DNA of 9,973 nucleotides from an uncultured Alphaproteobacteria bacterium (GTDB taxonomy: Bacteria > Pseudomonadota > Alphaproteobacteria > GCA-2731375), in contig CAJWZI010000030.1 in assembly GCA_913049615.1 (NCBI GenBank), forward strand, positions 1 to 9,973, in the 5' to 3' direction. This document shows positions 7,199 through 9,973 of the stretch, piece after piece (position 1 is the stretch's first letter; each line of letters opens with the position of its first letter). A model generated the notes under the pieces. The model worked only from the letters and a program-made list of their open reading frames with translations. It made no database searches and was not told the origin of the DNA. A program made the position numbers and the translations under genes.

Positions 7199-7288
7199 TC
7201 ACCGTGATTGACCAAGAAGATCTACAGCATAAAGGTACCAATGGCGAGCTGCGGCACAATACGCCTGCGCTTCCGATTGTTCCTCCAT
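7199..7288 (-). CDS. Possible 29-residue leader ORF
   Basis: An ATG at 7288 opens 29 codons (MEEQSEAQAYCAAARHWYLY...) ending in TGA at 7199, nine bases before the adenosyltransferase ATG. AGGA lies about 7 bases upstream of its start. Its stop overlaps the GGTGAG that would serve the next gene, so translation of the two could be coupled. The product matches nothing I know and may be a chance ORF. Confidence 0.25.
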   Translation of the reverse strand: MEEQSEAQAYCAAARHWYLYAVDLLGQSR

Positions 7289-7458
7289 TTTTTGATCCTT
7301 TCAGCTCCAGATAAAACCTTGCGCCAAACTGCTTCTTCCAATCGAGCCCCCTTTTTTCCTCAACAACAATGAATTGGTATCCCCATTTATGGCCCGTTCA
7401 AACTGGCCGAAAATGCCTTTAGTCCCTATCCTAATATTTTTCCCTACGGAGGTTAACG

Positions 7459-8739
7459 ATGTTGGATAGTGCCACCGCTGGTGAGATCAAGGATGCGGTT
7501 GATGCTGGTTTTGACGAACAAGTGGATTTTACAGCTGAATTGGTCAAGTTTCCTTCACGTCGTGGTCGGGAGCATACAGCGCAAGATTTCATGGCCCTTG
7601 CCATGCGGGATCAAGGCTTGGCAGTCGATCGCTGGCAAATCGATGTGAAGCAGCTGATGCATTTGCCAGGATATTCTCCTATCTATGTGGACTATGACAA
7701 CGCTTTCAATGTGGTTGGTACCCATAGAGACGAAAGCGGTAAGGGTCGATCGTTAATATTGAATGGACATATCGATGTGGTGCCAGAGGGCCCAGCAGAA
7801 ATGTGGTCCTCACCACCTTACCAGCCTCGAGTTGAGGGCGACTGGATGTATGGTCGGGGTTCCGGCGACATGAAGGCCGGTCTAGCGGGTGCAATGTACG
7901 CTCTCAAGGCACTGGACCGGATTGGTGTTAAGCCGGCAGCGGACGTTTTTTTACAGTCCGTGGTGGAAGAGGAATGTACAGGCAATGGAGCCTTGGCTTG
8001 TCTGGCGCGTGGTTATCGGGCTGATGCCGCCCTTATCCCTGAACCTATGGGCGATTGTCTGGTTCGGGCGCAACTTGGCGTTATGTGGTTGCAAATCAAG
8101 GTGCAGGGAATTCCTGTTCATGTGGCTTATGCCGGAAGTGGCTCCAATGCAATTGAGGCCGCCTATGTGTTGATCCAGGGCTTGAAGGAGCTTGAGAAGA
8201 AGTGGAACACAGAGAGGATAGATCAACCGCTATATGCCGATCATGATCATCCCATCAATTTCAATGTGGGCAAAATTCAGGGGGGCGATTGGGCATCGTC
8301 TGTACCCTCGTGGTGTGTGTTTGATCTTAGGGTGGCGGTCTATCCTGGCGATGATCTGAATTCCCGCCGGGCCGAATTAGAGGCTTGCATCCGGGATGCG
8401 GCTTCACAAGACGCCTTCCTGCGTAATGCTCCGCCACAGGTTAAATACAATGGCTTCCTAGCTGAAGGATATGTTCTAAAAGATGCAGACGAAGCTGAGA
8501 ACTCCTTGGGCTGGGCCCATCAAGAAGCTTACGGCCAGGAATTACGGGCTGAAGTAACAACGGCAACCACCGATGCTCGCTTTTTTGGCCTATATGCGGA
8601 TACGCCTGGACTAGTCTATGGCCCCTTGTCGGAAGGTATACACGGCTTTGACGAGCGGGTCAGTTTGGAGTCCGTTCGCCAAAATACGCAAGCGATAGCC
8701 CTGTTTATAGCCGAGTGGTGCGGCTTGGCGGTGAAATGA
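7459..8739 (+). CDS. M20 family metallopeptidase (ArgE/DapE-type deacylase)
   Basis: A 426-residue zinc-dependent amidohydrolase of the ArgE/DapE/ACY1/CPG2 (peptidase M20) family, which cleaves N-acyl amino acids or small peptides. All metal and catalytic positions are visible: His104-x-Asp106 (NGHIDVVPEGP), the bridging Asp137 in GRGSGDMKAG, the Glu171-Glu172 pair (VVEEECTGNGA), Glu195 (IPEPMGD) and His395 (EGIHGFDE). The dimerisation/lid domain occupies roughly residues 205-320, with a typical His221 in PVHVAYAG. Length is normal and no signal peptide is seen. A strong GGAGG (7448-7452) lies 6 bases before the ATG. The 170 bases before that contain no obvious gene and probably hold its promoter; no clear -35/-10 pair was found. 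The substrate cannot be assigned. It converges with a racemase-like gene 35 bases away. Confidence 0.92.
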   Translation: MLDSATAGEIKDAVDAGFDEQVDFTAELVKFPSRRGREHTAQDFMALAMRDQGLAVDRWQIDVKQLMHLPGYSPIYVDYDNAFNVVGTHRDESGKGRSLILNGHIDVVPEGPAEMWSSPPYQPRVEGDWMYGRGSGDMKAGLAGAMYALKALDRIGVKPAADVFLQSVVEEECTGNGALACLARGYRADAALIPEPMGDCLVRAQLGVMWLQIKVQGIPVHVAYAGSGSNAIEAAYVLIQGLKELEKKWNTERIDQPLYADHDHPINFNVGKIQGGDWASSVPSWCVFDLRVAVYPGDDLNSRRAELEACIRDAASQDAFLRNAPPQVKYNGFLAEGYVLKDADEAENSLGWAHQEAYGQELRAEVTTATTDARFFGLYADTPGLVYGPLSEGIHGFDERVSLESVRQNTQAIALFIAEWCGLAVK

Positions 8740-8774
8740 AAATTGAGTCGGGAAAAAGATTTAGATGCGTGCTG

Positions 8775-9521
8775 TTAATGGCATTCAAAAAGTAATCCGT
8801 GCCCGACGAACTGGTCCGTGATGCCGTTAGCCCGGAGGGCATGCCAGTAGGTTGCAGCATTGATAGCGATGACCGGTTTGCCCATTTTTTCTTCCATTTC
8901 TAAAGCTAGGCTAACCATCGAAAGATTTGTGCCAACTTGGACAATAGCGTCGATGTCGTCACTATCCATCTCAAGCAAATGCTGGCGTAAAGTCTCGGCC
9001 TGAACTTCGGCGATAGCAATAGGACTGTTACACCGCAGGCCTACGAATCTAGCCACAGTAAAACCGCAATCCTCGAAAAACCGAGTTACATTCACATCGG
9101 AAATAGGCATGTATGGCGAGATTACTGCGATGCGCTTGGCACTCGATAAATTCAGAGCAGCCTCACAAGCAAAGGATCCTGCTGATACAGGGACCCCGGC
9201 ATACTGAGAAAGGTCATTCATACGCTTTTCCGAGGCGTCCCTGCCATCCCAGAACATCAGGGCGGACATTCCCATGATTAGGTAGTCGGGGGCGAGGGTC
9301 TTACATCGGTCAACGGTCGCATATAACTCCCCTCCAATTGCTTCAATCAAGGAGAGGAAATCTTCATCGTTATGGACAGGCATGTTGGGTACGAAAATTC
9401 GCCCGAAATGATTGGTAACGCCCTCGGGCCGCAATGCCTCCATATCTGGTTGCACGATGGTGTTAGTGGAGGGGGCTACAACGGCAAATTTGCAGCGCCA
9501 GCCTAGAGCATCTTGTGACAT
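8775..9521 (-). CDS. Asp/Glu racemase / maleate cis-trans isomerase-like protein
   Basis: A 248-residue protein of the aspartate/glutamate racemase superfamily, closest by eye to maleate cis-trans isomerase and arylmalonate decarboxylase. It has the two-domain pattern: VVAPSTNTIVQPDM (14-27) as the N-terminal carboxylate-binding segment, AKRIAVISPYMPISDVNVTRFFEDCGF starting at 128 for the second domain, then TNLSMVSLALEMEEKMGKPV (198-217) and INAATYWHALR near the end. The two cysteines normally used for proton transfer appear to be absent: GMSA (84-87) stands where the first is expected and VGTNL (196-200) where CTNL is expected. The remaining cysteines (10, 73, 119, 152, 164, 247) are elsewhere. 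So a maleate isomerase or racemase mechanism is doubtful, while the fold is not. AGGA lies 7 bases before the ATG. Confidence 0.8.
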   Translation of the reverse strand: MSQDALGWRCKFAVVAPSTNTIVQPDMEALRPEGVTNHFGRIFVPNMPVHNDEDFLSLIEAIGGELYATVDRCKTLAPDYLIMGMSALMFWDGRDASEKRMNDLSQYAGVPVSAGSFACEAALNLSSAKRIAVISPYMPISDVNVTRFFEDCGFTVARFVGLRCNSPIAIAEVQAETLRQHLLEMDSDDIDAIVQVGTNLSMVSLALEMEEKMGKPVIAINAATYWHALRANGITDQFVGHGLLFECH

Positions 9522-9973
9522 TCTTCGGTCCTATAATTTGTGATAATTAGTTTAATTTAGTCCAATCCAGTGAGTAACATTAATCGTATGGGTCAGGGCG
9601 TTGGAGTATGGCTAGGAGCATTGCTTTTATACGGTAATTGTCGACCTAAGTACTTATTTGGATTATCTGTTGCTGGATCTCCTTCGGGACTGCCACAGTA
9701 AGCTATCATGTTTTGAAACGTGGGGCGTCTAGCATACTTCTCATAACAGCATTATCACAAAGAATGTGGCAGAATGGTTGTAACGATCAGCAGAATAGGC
9801 GTCCGTCTTGTCATGCAGGGATTATGGAAAAGAGCGGATTAATGTGGGAATCTACAGAATTTTGCAGTTTAGCTAACCCTTGAACACCTTGGCTTTTTGC
9901 TGCAAATTGACTGAAAATTATTGAATTAAAATTGGCATTATGATTTGATAAATTATTATCTATTTTATAATTC
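9522..9973. other. Right-edge region without a convincing gene, AT-rich at the end
   Basis: No ORF of useful length is present. The best small frame is a 37-codon one on plus (9588-9701, MGQGVGVWLGALLLYGN...), but it lacks a ribosome binding site. No tRNA, hairpin terminator or repeat was recognised. Base composition changes sharply: the last 70 or so bases are nearly all A and T, unlike the rest of the window, as in a promoter region or a recombination junction. Confidence 0.5.
9944..9971 (+). promoter_or_regulatory. Weak promoter candidate at the window edge
   Basis: A perfect -10 hexamer TATAAT (9966-9971) is preceded at 16 bases by TTTGAT (9944-9949), which overlaps TTGATA (9945-9950) at 15 bases. 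In sequence this AT-rich such hexamers arise easily by chance, and any gene served would lie beyond the window. Confidence 0.2.

Noticed and set aside
9588..9701. 37-codon plus-strand ORF with a hydrophobic start
   Set aside because: No ribosome binding site at proper spacing and no recognisable sequence; likely chance.

Overview
The window is about 10 kb of gene-dense bacterial chromosome with moderate GC (low to mid 50s % by eye). It carries nine well-supported protein genes, one broken gene, and a few short regulatory or repeat candidates. No rRNA, tRNA, CRISPR array or insertion sequence was seen. The organism is probably an alphaproteobacterium. This is inferred from the gene set: a PduO-type cobalamin adenosyltransferase, etfB-etfA and 3-hydroxybutyryl-CoA dehydrogenase all on one strand, an order I recall as recurrent in that class. 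It is not based on any database search.

Layout from left to right. Positions 1-314 hold no gene I can support. A family III (CaiB/BaiF) CoA-transferase runs forward (315-1547) and converges, 6 bases apart, on a reverse-strand fatty-acid/electron-transfer block. That block reads etfB (4226-3477), etfA (3477-2530, sharing one base with the etfB stop) and hbd (2426-1554). A small divergent cluster follows: a glyoxalase-fold VOC protein on the minus strand (4844-4410). On the plus strand it has a DsbA-fold 2-hydroxychromene-2-carboxylate isomerase-like gene (4911-5534), a small decayed gene (5534-5897) and a dienelactone hydrolase-family gene (5910-6629). The reverse-strand cobalamin adenosyltransferase (7189-6626) comes next, preceded by a possible 29-codon leader ORF. 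The right end has an M20 metallopeptidase (7459-8739, plus) convergent with an Asp/Glu-racemase or maleate-isomerase-like gene (9521-8775, minus). A 450-base region with no convincing gene follows and becomes very AT-rich at the edge.

Functionally, etfAB and hbd are central to acyl-CoA beta-oxidation, and the adenosyltransferase supplies coenzyme B12, for example to methylmalonyl-CoA mutase. The CoA-transferase would feed an unidentified acid into CoA thioester metabolism. The VOC/isomerase/hydrolase cluster looks like a small accessory module for an aromatic or reactive intermediate, and it sits where the adenosyltransferase would otherwise abut etfB. Its middle gene appears inactivated by two single-base losses and one stop codon.

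Nothing here amounts to a clearly new system. The items most worth checking are the decayed gene with no recognised family, the racemase-family protein that lacks both expected catalytic cysteines, and a 13-base inverted repeat in the leader of etfB.
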